Source: Microcoleus sp. CAWBG506 (GTDB lineage Bacteria; Cyanobacteriota; Cyanobacteriia; Cyanobacteriales; Microcoleaceae). From it: a stretch of DNA of 57,480 nt. The DNA lies in the NCBI GenBank assembly GCA_020883125.1, contig JAHREW010000002.1, positions 1 to 57,480 on the forward strand, in the 5' to 3' direction. Below the pieces are notes generated by a model. That model was not told the origin of the DNA and did no database searches. It saw only the letters and a list, made by a program, of their open reading frames with translations. Of this stretch, positions 44,523 through 57,300 are shown piece by piece (position 1 is the first letter of the stretch; each line of letters opens with the position of its first letter). Made by a program: the position numbers and the translations under genes.

Positions 44523-44924
44523 CTATTTGCCCGATCGCCCTAGAATGATACCTAACTGAACTGCAATTACTCCTAGTATGGCACTACCGGCCCAATAAAA
44601 AGTGGCCACGCTGTAAGAACGATCGCGCCACAAAGCATTTGTCTCTAAACCGTAAGTAGAAAAAGTAGTATAAGCCCCCAAAAATCCCGTCGCAACCATT
44701 AACCGCACTTCCGTCGGAATAGTCGGCACTCGTTCAAAAACCAGGGTGATAAAAAATCCCATAGCCAAGCAACCAGTAATGTTAATAAAAAAAGTTCCGT
44801 AGGGAAAAGCTGTGCCGAAACGGTTGGCAAACCATAAGGTGATATAATACCGGCTCAAAGCGCCGGCGATGGCACCGAAACTAATTGCGATGGGAGCTCG
44901 GAGATTCGGATCTTGCAGCATCAA
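44523..44924 (-). CDS. crcB: CrcB/Fluc fluoride channel
   Basis: 133 aa with four hydrophobic helices. The family signature [10 protein letters not shown] (~18-27) and the polar pore segment [16 protein letters not shown] (~80-95, with the Phe box and Na+ site) are intact. Fluc channels work as dual-topology dimers that let fluoride leave the cell. Length is normal, with one gene copy here, so it must homodimerise or pair with a second copy elsewhere. No fluoride riboswitch was recognised upstream. A second Met next to the first is an alternative start. Confidence 0.92.
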   Translation of the reverse strand: MMLQDPNLRAPIAISFGAIAGALSRYYITLWFANRFGTAFPYGTFFINITGCLAMGFFITLVFERVPTIPTEVRLMVATGFLGAYTTFSTYGLETNALWRDRSYSVATFYWAGSAILGVIAVQLGIILGRSGK

Positions 44925-45019
44925 ACGAGTTGAGATTTGAGATTTGAGATTAATACCACAGATTGTGAGAAATAGTTAAATATTTTGGCTTTTTTTATAT
45001 TGTAAGAAGGGCGATCGCT

Positions 45020-45325
45020 CAATACGCGATTGTTAAAACTGTTTATCCCCCGGAGAGCTCTTGCAGTATCCCCCGGATAGTCGGGGGACTTTAAGAACTC
45101 TCTTGTCCCCCCCTTGGGAAGCTACCGTGTACACACAAGTCCTGAGATCCCCCCTAGCCCCCCTTGAAAAAGGGGGGAACCGGACAAAAACATATCAAAG
45201 TCCCCCTTTTTAAGGGGGATGCGAGGGGGATCGAAAGGCTCAGACGTTAGTTTTTAAAGTTGTGTGTACACCGTAGCCCTTGGTTCGGGGGATGCCGGGG
45301 GATCAGCCTTAACAATCGCGTATTG
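45020..45325. repeat. Nested inverted-repeat element after the giant adhesin gene
   Basis: A 17-bp perfect outer inverted repeat (CAATACGCGATTGTTAA at 45020-45036 and 45309-45325) encloses an inner inverted repeat of 18 bp with one mismatch (GCTACCGTGTACACACAA at 45121-45138, mate at 45260-45277). The inner element holds the C-rich core CCCCCCTAGCCCCCC/AGGGGGATGCGAGGGGGATC seen at 13084. The outer right arm begins 3 nt beyond the adhesin stop codon, so it may also act as a terminator. Confidence 0.82.
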
Positions 45326-45327
45326 GA

Positions 45328-48300
45328 TTAGACAAGCAGTTGAAAATCCTGTGCAGTTATCAGGTTAGCTTGCACTCCAATTAAATTTGCCAAAACCAGA
45401 TTGCCAGACCGAACTAAAGTCGCATTACTCTCTTGAGTAATCGTCAACTGTTCAAACCGCAAACCGCCGGATAATCCTATCAAGTCCTGCCCCTTTGTGA
45501 AGTCGGCAATAATGTCAATTCCCTGACCGTTACCTAACACAAAAGTATCCTTTCCTTGACCTCCAATTAGACTGTCACTGCCCAAATCACCAGTCAAAAT
45601 ATCGTCACCGATGCCGCCGATCAGAGTGTCGTCTCCATCTCCTCCAGTCAGGATATCATTTCCTTCGCAACCGTCTAACACATCATTATCTTTGCCGCCA
45701 AACAAGAAATCATCACCTTTGCCGCCGCACAGCGTATCGCTGCCAGCCTGTCCGAACAGAGAATCATTGCCTTTGCCACCGAAAATTATATCGTTGCCTT
45801 TGCCTCCAAACAAGGAATCATTGCCTTTGCCGCCGTCGGTAAAATCATCACCTTTGCCGGCGTTAATTAAATCGTCAGAGTCGCCACCGTGGAGCAAATC
45901 ATCCCCCTGATTTCCGAAGATTGTATCAGCACCTTCGCTGCCAATTACAATGTCATTCCCTTTGCCGCCAAACAGCAAGTCATCCCCTTGCAGACCATCT
46001 ATAAAATCATTGCCTTCATTGCCGTTGAGAGTGTCGCTGCTGTTGCCGCCAAAGAGGTTGTCATTGCCTTCATTGCCGTTGAAGAAACTAGGAATGTTAG
46101 TGCTAAAAAAGGCGTCAGCTAAAGGCGTGCCCTTTCTGACCCCACTGCCACTAGCGATCGTATTTTCGACAGCATTGGGGAGGTTGAAGTTGGGGTAAGG
46201 GATGCGATCGCAGATGCACTGATCGTCAGGCTTTTCAGCGCTGGTAGGCTTTTCAGTGCTGGTAGGCTTTTCAGTGCTGGTAGGCTTTTCAGTGCTGGTA
46301 GGCTTTTCAGTGCTATCAGGGGTTGGTGTTGGCTTCGGCGTAGGCGTGGTGACAGCCGTTGGCGTTGGCAGAGGCCTGGGAACAGGTGCAACGGTAGTAT
46401 TATTGCCGGTGCCGGTGTCCTCAGAGGTAGGTGCCAGAGAATCGACGATCGGGTCTTTGAGGGCGATCGTCTCGACAACGGGGCGAACAGTAGGGTCATT
46501 AACCTTCACCTTCTCCATCCGAGAAAGGATCGCCTCTTTGGTGTTTTGAGCGAGGAAATCTTCAACCTTGAGAGTACCCGCTGCCAGTTTCGGCAGTCCC
46601 ACCGCAATTTGACCCACAGACACCGCCTGCAACTTGGTAATTTCAAGGGCAATATCCTTGATGGGGCGACCACTAGCAATGAGATCCTTGATGATTTGAT
46701 TGCCCAGCGCCATGATTTGAGCGGCGGCTGATGCCACAGTTTTAAGTTGGGCTACGTTGATTGTGGAATCCGATTGGGCAGCTTTCGTAATAGAGTTTTC
46801 AACGATCGCCTGTATTGTGTCTATTTTGGCTAAATCGACAGATGCCCCACCCTTTAAGGAAAGAGCGATCGCTGCAATGGGCGCATCAGCCAACTGAGCC
46901 AGCGACACCTTACTTACCCCATCAATAAACTTAGCAGTTTGGACGATCGTATTTTGTACCTGAATTGCCGCAGCATACAACGCTAAACCCTTCGGATCGT
47001 TATTCGCCAACGCTTCTAAGGGATTAAACGTCGCCAAATCAACATCTGCCAACAGTCCCAAAGCAGCTTTTACCTTGGTTTGGGCTTCGGTGACATCCAT
47101 TCCTTCCTGTGCCAGTTGCGCCACTATCGTTGTTAGCGGTGTCACCATTTTGGAACCATGCACAGAACTCAATGGCGTATCCAAAGTCAAGCCGGTGGAG
47201 ATATCTTGGCCGCTAGTTAAAACGACTTTGCCTTCAGTGGGGTCAAGTTTACCGTTTTTGTTGATATCGAATTTATCCATATCAACTTGTAGCTCGAAAC
47301 TGCCATCAGGGAAGGTCATCGAGTTAGACTCACCCTCATCTTGGATGTTGTTGAAATTCGCATCAAAGAACACCCACGCACCAGTGATGTAACCATCTTG
47401 AGCAGTACCAGACTCGGCACCTACCCGGAAGTTGTATATAGGAAAAGATGCCAGACGAATCCTTTTTTCGGATGTGAGAGCAGTGTCATAATAAGCATCA
47501 AAATATCCACGAATTCCGCCTTGCAAATTTAGGATACTTCCCGGATCGGTAAAAATCTTCGCCAGATCGTTAGCCCGCAGCTTTCCATCTTGAGGACTGC
47601 CGTTGGGTTCCATCAAATTCAACTCGGCGGTGCCTTCAATTCCCCCTTCCACGCCTGCTTCGGCGACCAAAACATCAAGTTCAGCAAAAGCACCAATGGT
47701 TGCTTTAAGGATCAGTTCTGGCAAATTCGATCCCGTCCCATCAGCATTGGCATTCGTACTCATGTAGAAGCCATTGAGTAAATCTGAATCCTTACCCGTT
47801 TCTGCCCATTTTCTGATTCCGTAGGTGTCGTATCCGATAGGAATGCTGCGAAGATTCGCTTTTAAACTGCCTCGAATACCTCCTTCAAGCACCCCAAAAG
47901 CTCGGAAAGATGCCTGGACTTCTGGCCCAAATTCCAGGGCTGGCAATTTGTAGGTCATTAGGGGAACATCTTCCCCTGCTAATAACTTGCCAGCACTTTC
48001 AGCATTGGTCAAAATTGGCAATTCAAAATTATTGAACCCCCCTGCTAACTTACCGGCGATTTCTGCTTTTTTGGTGACGGAACTTCCCTTTTTCTTATTA
48101 ACCTGATCCTTAGCACCCTCACCAGCCACCTTAATTTGCTGTTTCATTTCATTTTTGGTGGCTATTTTTTGCAGATTTTTCGTTTTTTCCTTCGCTTCTT
48201 GATATTCTTTAATTCTTTTGTTTACCTGACCACCATAGTCATCAGCAAATTGATAGAAATCATCAGGAGATTGAGTTGCTTCAGCATCGGAATAAAATTC

Positions 48301-51300
48301 GTAAGGCTTAAGGTCAATGGCAAGATTTCCATCTTCTTTTAACGAGTCTTCCATCAGCCTTGTAAGGCTGTCTATTTCTTTGACAGCCTCAATAAATGGA
48401 ATGTATTTTTGTGCCGATCCTGCCGCAAATTTCTTGACGAGATCCAGGGGAGTAACTTTGCCATTTTTGTCTGCATCTAACTCCCCAACTAAACCAACTT
48501 CGCCAAAAATTTTAGTGTCGGTATCCAAAAAGTCTAAGATGGGTCGAATGGGTGCAAGGATGCGCGAAATATTACCAAAAATTGGCTTGCCAAAGTAGGA
48601 AATAAAATTCCCCAGATCCAGTTTAATGTTATTGAGCGTGAAGAAACTAGGGACCTTGTCTTTGTCTAATTGAGCCTTATCTGTGGTTAATTTGCCATTA
48701 ACATAATTAACAGTTGGCAAATCGCTGTAAAGGTTAAATTTTAGAGATGGCAATCCAGATTTCAACGCCACTTCACCATCTAAATTCAGGGTTCCGTCTG
48801 CACTGAGGACTGAGTTATAAAGCGGTTGAGACGGATCTTTTGTCTTTAAGTTGTTGGCAATTTCAGAGACGGTTAGCCCAAAACCATCCGCGTCGGTTCC
48901 TGACTTATCCAAATCACGCAAAGAGATTTCAAATTTTGCCTGAGATTGATTTTGTTTTTGATCCGTGGATTTCGCAGTAAAATTAACCGGCAGAAATCCA
49001 CTTCTACTGTCAGTAAATAGGGAGTCGTCTTTTACTTTCTCGTCAATTATGGTGCTTAATCCTGTTTCTTTTGTGTTGATATACCATCCCAACTCAGGCT
49101 TATAAGCAAGAGCCATAGAGATATCATAATTTATAGTTGTTTTGCCGGCTAAAGCATTAGGCTCGCCCGATTTCACCCCATTTTGATTGAATTTGATTCG
49201 GTCAAAAAGGTTAAATCCTTTACTGGCGATATTACTGTTAAAACTTTCTTTACCCTGAATCTTAAATTTCAACGTATCGTTTTTTAGGTCAAAGGCGGAA
49301 GCATCGAGGGAAAATCCCTGCGGCAAGACTGCTGTCAGCTTTTGTTGCAGCTCTGTGCCCGTCATTTGAGGGTTCTGAGCCAGTACATCCCCGAAGCTTT
49401 TACCTAGTCCAGACAAACTATTGTCAAGTACATCGCTTGGAAATTGACCAAAGAACGGTAACTTAACATTTCTACCATCCTGGAGAGCAGAAGATGCCAG
49501 CAAATCAAAAGCTAGTTGGGTCACGCCAGATATTGATGGCTTAGTGTCAAAAATAATCCCCTGTGCAGAACTATTGTCTAACGCGACATTGCTCGGACCG
49601 CTGAGGATAAGTTTGAAGCGCTCGTTCAATTCAGGTTTGGAGTCGCCATTGATATTAACGCTAATCGTTTTTTCAGTTTCTCCTGGTGCAAACGTTAACG
49701 TTTGCTGTGGGTCGATCGCCTGGTAATCTTTGTCTAAAACTGTAGCAGTGTCATCCTGCGTGCGATAGCGAAGGCTAACTGGAGCTTGGGTTGTGCCGGG
49801 GCGATCGAGCTTGAGGTTAAAGATGGCTGAGGTAGTAGTCCCCTCTGCTCCTTCGGGGATTAGGACAACAGGGTCGATCGAAATTTTGGGTCTGACACCA
49901 TCAGGATAGAAAGATCGTGAGTCATTAAAATCATCAATGACAACAGTCCCCTCCCCTACAGCCTTGACAAGGGGATTGCGATCGACGAGAACAACGCTAA
50001 AGGTTTCGTCACCTTCCGCCTTGGTATCGGGGTTAACCGCAGCAACAAAGTCAGCCTCCCCAAATTCTATATAACTTTTTTCCTTATCCGTTAACGGCTT
50101 GGTGGTAACGGTGATAGTTTTGCTTGTTTCTCCCGGCTCGAACCTGAGACCCCCTGAGATTGCCGTGTAATCGTTATCAGAACTCTTAGCCGTACCATCT
50201 TTGGTTGTAACGCCAACCATTGTTGCTTTTGAGAAGGGTTTGGAAAGTGTAACGGTAAATGTAGCCGTTCCCTTGTCTTCATCAAGGATGGCTTGTTCGC
50301 TAATCGTAGCTACTGGTCTGTCATCATCAACAATTGTTACTGTACCTGTATTTTTTGTTAGGGTGGCATTAGTGGCATTACTGAGAACAAGATTAAATGT
50401 TTCGTCAGCTTCAATGTCGGTGTCACCATTCACCAGAACTTTAATAGTTTTCTTTGTTTCGCCTGGTGCAAACTCAAGCTTATCCTGAAGGTCGGTATAA
50501 TCGATACCATTGTTTGCACCTGTTGTTCTATAGTCAACCGTTACTGGAACGTTGAGTGCTTTTGCAAGATTGACCGTAAAAGTCACTTCTTTTTTGCCGG
50601 TGTCGCCCTCAGTTATGCTTACGGGCGCGTCATCAATCCAAAGTTCGATTTTGTCGTTAATCGTAATGGTTCCAGTATCTTTTGCAAGCCGGGCATTGAC
50701 GGGATTGCTGAGAATGACAGAAAAAGTCTCGTTTGGCTCTGGCTTACCATCGTTAATGATCGGAACCGATATGGATTTAGTGGTTTCGCCTGACGCGAAT
50801 GAGACTCTACCAGGGGCGACTGGCTTATAGTCTTGATTCGCGATTGCCGTACCATCTTTGAATGCGTAGTTAACCGATACGGACTCTGTGCTGGGACTAG
50901 ACAGCTTAATCTCAACATTAGCGACTCCATCTCCACTGCTGGAACCAACTGTTTCCGCAACATTGATATCGGGAACAGAAATTGTCGGTCTGGAATCGTC
51001 ATCCAGTACCGTTGCGATCGCATTGCCTTTATCTTGAGCGATGCTCCCATTAGTGCCATAGGTGTCGAGAATCAGCTTAAACTTTAAAGTGCTGTTTTCT
51101 TCAAATGCCGTGTCACCTCTTACTGGAATTGTAATTGTCTTACTGGTTTCACCCGGCGCAAATGTTGCGAGAGTCCGTTGAACCGGCTGATAGGCAGCCC
51201 CGATCTGACCATAAGAACTTACATCTTCAGTCCGATAATAGAAACTAATCGGTTGACTAGATGGCTTAGAGAGAGTAACTGTAAAATTGGCTTGGGTAGA

Positions 51301-54300
51301 AAAGGTATTGTTATTCCCGTCAGCATTGCCCTCGTTCAGAGTAATATCTTTTACAGAAATTTCTGGCGGAGCATCATCGTTTTCTATGTATATACCCCGA
51401 TCATTATTATATAATGTAGACAATAAAGCATTCTCAGGATCACTGATGCGAACACCAAGAAACTCATCTTTTTCGTCAATGAGATCGCCTTTGATAGCTA
51501 TATCGATCTTTTTCTTGGTTTCTCCGGGATTGAAGGTTATAGTTTGGAGTGGAATGGGGGTATAGTCCTCATTTGGCGTTGCTAAGTCGTTCACCCAATT
51601 TGGCCCATAATAAGTTTCAAACTTAACTTTGACCGGAACACTGCTCGGTTTGTCAAGGAAAATAGGAACGTAAGTATTAGAAATACCACTGTTTCCTTCT
51701 TGAACATAGAGCGGGGTGTCCAGGCGAGTTTCTAGGCTAACTACAGGCTTCTTGCTATCTTTGATTTTAGCTACCCCAGTAACTTTATTACTCAACGCAG
51801 CATTTTGAGCGTTGCTCAAAACAACTTTAAATGTTTCATCAGGATCCCATATATTATTATCTTCCAAGATTGGGACGGTTATAGTTTTTGTTTGTTCACC
51901 TGATGCAAATCTAATCGGAGTTTTGGCAATCGCTGTATAGTCTTTATCGGCTGCTTTTGCTGTGCCATCAACAGTTTCATAGTCAACCGTTACTGCTGCG
52001 CTACTTGCTGTTGAAAGCGAAATGGTAAAGTTAGCATTCGATCCCGTTTCATCAACTTCAATATCATTAATAGAAATTGTGGGAAGAACATTAACAGCAT
52101 TTGTTGTCCAGTCCCAAGCACTATTTCCGCTTATACCCGCATAATTATTTACTCCTAAATCTTTAATTGTACCGTTAGTAATCTCGACGTAGTATTGTGT
52201 GTTTAGCTCCAAGTTAGCCGTTGGGTTAATTGTCAGTTGGCTGCCACTAATCGTGACATTACTTGCTTCGACAGAAATGATTTCAAAAAGGGAATTATTA
52301 GACTTTCGCTTGATGACAATATTGCCCGTGCCTTTTTGAATGGGTTCGCTGAAATTGACAACTAAGTTAGTGGCAACTGCAACAGCCGTAGCATTATCAG
52401 CAGGGGTGAAAATTGTTGCTGTGGGTGCAATTGTATCGGCAATGAAGTTCCAGGTATTATTGTCGTTAATTCCCGGAAAAGAATTCCCGGCTAAGTCTTT
52501 AATGGCAGGATTGTTAATTCTAACGAAGTAGTCTGTGTTTATATCTAAGTTTGCCGTTGGATTAATAGTCAGTTGACTGCCACTAACGGTGATATTATTA
52601 GCCGTAACAGGGATTCTTTCTACAACGGTATTATCAGATAGTTTCCTGATGGTAATATCGCCGTTACCTTTCTGAATGGGTTCACTGAAGTTGACTACTA
52701 AGTTATCAGCAACGTTGATATTCCTAGCATTATCGGCAGGAGTAAAACTCGTAGCTGTGGGTGCAATTGTGTCAATTGTTTGGAATCTCCAATTGCTATT
52801 ACCACTAATTCCAGCATAAGAGTTTCCAGCTAAATCCTGAATAGCCCCATTAGAAACTTCAACATAGTAATCTGTCTTTTGATCTAAACTTACCGTTGGG
52901 TTGATTATCAGTTGACTGTCACTAATCGTGACATTGTTAGCCGTAACTGACATGGTTTCCACAACGGAATTATTAGAGGATTTCTTGATGACAATATTTC
53001 CCGTTCCTTTTTTAATTAATTCACTGAAAGTGATAACTAAATTTTCATCAATCCCAACACTTATAGCATTATTAATTGGTGTAAAAATGTTGACTTTAGG
53101 TGGGATTATGTCTGGAAAAATGCTATTATTTTTGTACAGTTTGGATATCCGATCTGAAGCCGAGGAACCCATCAACAAAAAGTCTTGTTTTCCGTCTCCG
53201 TTATAGTCCGCCCAAGCTACAGAACTGTTGCTAACACCGGGCAAAGAAATACTCGTGTCTTCTACAAAACCACTACCTGTATTTTTGTACAGTTTGGAGA
53301 TCCGACCTGAAGCCGAGGAACCTGTCAACAGAAAGTCTTGTTTTCCGTCTCCGTTATAGTCTGCCCAAGCTACAGAACTCTCGCTAACACCGGGCAAAGA
53401 AACACTGGTGTCTTCTGTAAAACCACTGCCTGTATTTTTGTACAGTTTGGATATCTGACCTGAAGCTGAAGAACCTGTCAACAGAAAGTCCTGTTTTCCG
53501 TCTCCGTTATAGTCCGCCCAAGCTACAGAACTGTTGCTAACACCGGGCAAAGAAATACTCGTGTCTTCTACAAAACCACTGCCTGTATTTTTGTACAGTT
53601 TGGAGATCCGACCTGAAGCCGAGGAACCTGTCAACAGAAAGTCTTGTTTTCCGTCTCCGTTATAGTCCGCCCAAGCTACAGAACTGTTGCTAACACCGGG
53701 CAAAGAAATACTCGTGTCTTCAGTAAAACCACTGCCTGTATTTTTGTACAGTTTGGATATGTTGGGAGTAAAAGGCGCATAACCGGTCAACAGGAAGTCC
53801 TGTTTTCCGTCTCCGTTATAGTCCGCCCAAGCTACAGAACCGAAGTCAACACCAGGCAAAGAAACACTGGTGTCTTCAGTAAAACCACTGCCTGTATTTT
53901 TGTAGAGCTTGGAAATCCGACCTGCTGAACCAGAGGAACCTGTCAACAGAAAGTCTTGTTTTCCGTCTACATTATAGTCAGCCCAAGCTACGGAACCGGA
54001 GTCAAAACCAGGTACGGAGACTTCCTGGACAAAATCACTGCCTGTATTTTTGTACAGTCTGGAAATCGGGTTAAAATTATAACCTAAACCAGTCAATAAT
54101 AAGTCTGGTTTGCCGTCTCCATTGTAGTCAGCCCAAGTTGTAGAACCGTAATCTCCACCAGGGAAGGAAATATTGGAGTCTTCAAAGGAAGGAGGTAGAG
54201 CAGTCTGGAAATCCCAAGTATTATTGCCAGTAATTCCCGCGTAATTATTTCCAACTAAATCCTGAATAGCCCCATTGGGAATTTCAATGTAGTATTTTGT

Positions 54301-57300
54301 ATTGTAAGCGAAATCTGCCGTTGGATTAACTGTTACTGTACTACCAGTAACGGTGACATTTGTGGAGGTAACATTGATAGTTTCAACAACTGAGTTATCG
54401 GAGACTTTCTTGATAACAATATTGCCAGTGCCTTTCTGTACGGCTTCACTCAAGGTGACAACTAAATTAGCAGCTACGGCAACAGTAGTGGCGTTGTCGG
54501 CGGGGGTGAAAGTGGCTGCTGTAGGCGCTGTGGTGTCAGCAGTGGTAAAATTCCAAGCAGTTGCCCCTGTAGTGCCAGCATAATTGTTACCAGCTAAGTC
54601 TTTAATCGCACCAGCAGCAATTTCAACGTAATAATCAGTACCGGGTAGTAAATCAGCCGTGGGATTAACTGTGACCGTAGAGCCGCTAACTGTAACGTTG
54701 GCTGAGGTAACATTAATAGTTTCGACAACTGAATTGTCAGAGACTTTCTTGATAACAATGTTGCCCGTGCCTTTGGAGACAGCTTCACTCAAGGTGACGA
54801 CTAAATTAGCAGCCACAGCCACACTGGTGGCGTTATCTGCGGGGGTGAAAGTTGTAGCGGTAGGGGCTGTAGTATCCGGAGCGGCAGCAGTGGTAAAATT
54901 CCAAGCAGTTGCCCCTGTAGTGCCAGCATAATTGTTACCAGCTAAGTCTTTAATCGCACCAGCAGCAATTTCAACGTAATAATCAGTACCGGGTAGTAAA
55001 TCAGCCGTGGGATTAACTGTGACCGTAGAGCCGCTAACTGTAACGTTGGCTGAGGTAACATTAATAGTTTCGACAACTGAATTGTCAGAGACTTTCTTGA
55101 TAACAATGTTGCCCGTGCCTTTGGAGACAGCTTCACTCAAGGTGACGACTAAATTAGCAGCCACAGCCACACTGGTGGCGTTATCTGCGGGGGTGAAAGT
55201 TGTAGCGGTAGGGGCTGTAGTATCCGGAGCGGCAGCAGTGGTAAAATTCCAAGCAGTTGCCCCTGTAGTGCCAGCATAATTGTTACCAGCTAAGTCTTTA
55301 ATCGCACCAGCAGCAATTTCAACGTAATAATCAGTACCGGGTAGTAAATCAGCCGTGGGATTAACTGTGACCGTAGAGCCGCTAACTGTAACGTTGGCTG
55401 AGGTAACATTAATAGTTTCGACAACTGAATTGTCAGAGACTTTCTTGATAACAATGTTGCCCGTGCCTTTGGAGACAGCTTCACTCAAGGTGACGACTAA
55501 ATTAGCAGCCACAGCCACACTGGTGGCGTTATCTGCGGGGGTGAAAGTTGTAGCGGTAGGGGCTGTAGTATCCGGAGCGGCAGCAGTGGTAAAATTCCAA
55601 GCAGTTGCCCCTGTAGTGCCAGCATAATTGTTACCAGCTAAGTCTTTAATCGCACCAGCAGCAATTTCAACGTAATAATCAGTACCGGGTAGTAAATCAG
55701 CCGTGGGATTAACTGTGACCGTAGAGCCGCTAACTGTAACGTTGGCTGAGGTAACATTAATAGTTTCGACAACTGAATTGTCAGAGACTTTCTTGATAAC
55801 AATGTTGCCCGTGCCTTTGGAGACAGCTTCACTCAAGGTGACGACTAAATTAGCAGCCACAGCCACACTGGTGGCGTTATCTGCGGGGGTGAAAGTTGTA
55901 GCGGTAGGGGCTGTAGTATCCGGAGCGGCAGCAGTGGTAAAATTCCAAGCAGTTGCCCCTGTAGTGCCAGCATAATTGTTACCAGCTAAGTCTTTAATCG
56001 CACCAGCAGCAATTTCAACGTAATAATCAGTACCGGGTAGTAAATCAGCCGTGGGATTAACTGTGACCGTAGAGCCGCTAACTGTAACGTTGGCTGAGGT
56101 AACATTAATAGTTTCGACAACTGAATTGTCAGAGACTTTCTTGATAACAATGTTGCCCGTGCCTTTGGAGACAGCTTCACTCAAGGTGACGACTAAATTA
56201 GCAGCCACAGCCACACTGGTGGCGTTATCTGCGGGGGTGAAAGTTGTAGCGGTAGGGGCTGTAGTATCCGGAGCGGCAGCAGTGGTAAAATTCCAAGCAG
56301 TTGCCCCTGTAGTGCCAGCATAATTGTTACCAGCTAAGTCTTTAATCGCACCAGCAGCAATTTCAACGTAATAATCAGTACCGGGTAGTAAATCAGCCGT
56401 GGGATTAACTGTGACCGTAGAGCCGCTAACTGTAACGTTGGCTGAGGTAACATTAATAGTTTCGACAACTGAATTGTCAGAGACTTTCTTGATAACAATG
56501 TTGCCCGTGCCTTTGGAGACAGCTTCACTCAAGGTGACGACTAAATTAGCAGCCACAGCCACACTGGTGGCGTTATCTGCGGGGGTGAAAGTTGTAGCGG
56601 TAGGGGCTGTAGTATCCGGAGCGGCAGCAGTGGTAAAATTCCAAGCAGTTGCCCCTGTAGTGCCAGCATAATTGTTACCAGCTAAGTCTTTAATCGCACC
56701 AGCAGCAATTTCAACGTAATAATCAGTACCGGGTAGTAAATCAGCCGTGGGATTAACTGTGACCGTAGAGCCGCTAACTGTAACGTTGGCTGAGGTAACA
56801 TTAATAGTTTCGACAACTGAATTGTCAGAGACTTTCTTGATGACAATGTTGCCAGTGCCTTTGGAGACAGCTTCACTCAAGGTGACGACTAAATTCGCAG
56901 CCACAGCCACACTGGTGGCGTTATCTGCGGGGGTGAAAGTGGTGGCAGTAGGGGCACTACTGTCAAAGGTACGGGTGAGGGCGGTGGCTGCGGTGTTGTT
57001 ATTGCCGGTGGCATCCGTGGCTACCCCTGCTGGGACATCCACCGTTACAGTTCCCTGACCGGTGGGGGTGACGGTAAAAGTGTAGGTAGTCCCAGAACCA
57101 GTAAAACCGCTGACAGTGCCGTTGGTGAGACTGATATCGCTGGCGATAAAGTTGGTGGTACTTTCGCTGAAGGTGGCGGTGACGGCAAACGGGGCGTTGA
57201 CGGTGGCTGCTGCTGCCGAAGTCAGGGCTACTGTGGGAGCTACACTGTCAAAGGTACGGGTGAGGGCGGTGGCTGCGGTGTTGTTATTGCCTGCTGCATC

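Noticed and set aside
45020..45325. Small RNA or riboswitch upstream of crcB
   Set aside because: The region is downstream of crcB, not upstream, and its folding comes from nested mobile inverted repeats.
54594..56876. Repeated 64-aa and 90-aa frames at 348-nt spacing
   Set aside because: They are shadows of the identical Big_5 repeats of the giant adhesin, not a gene family.
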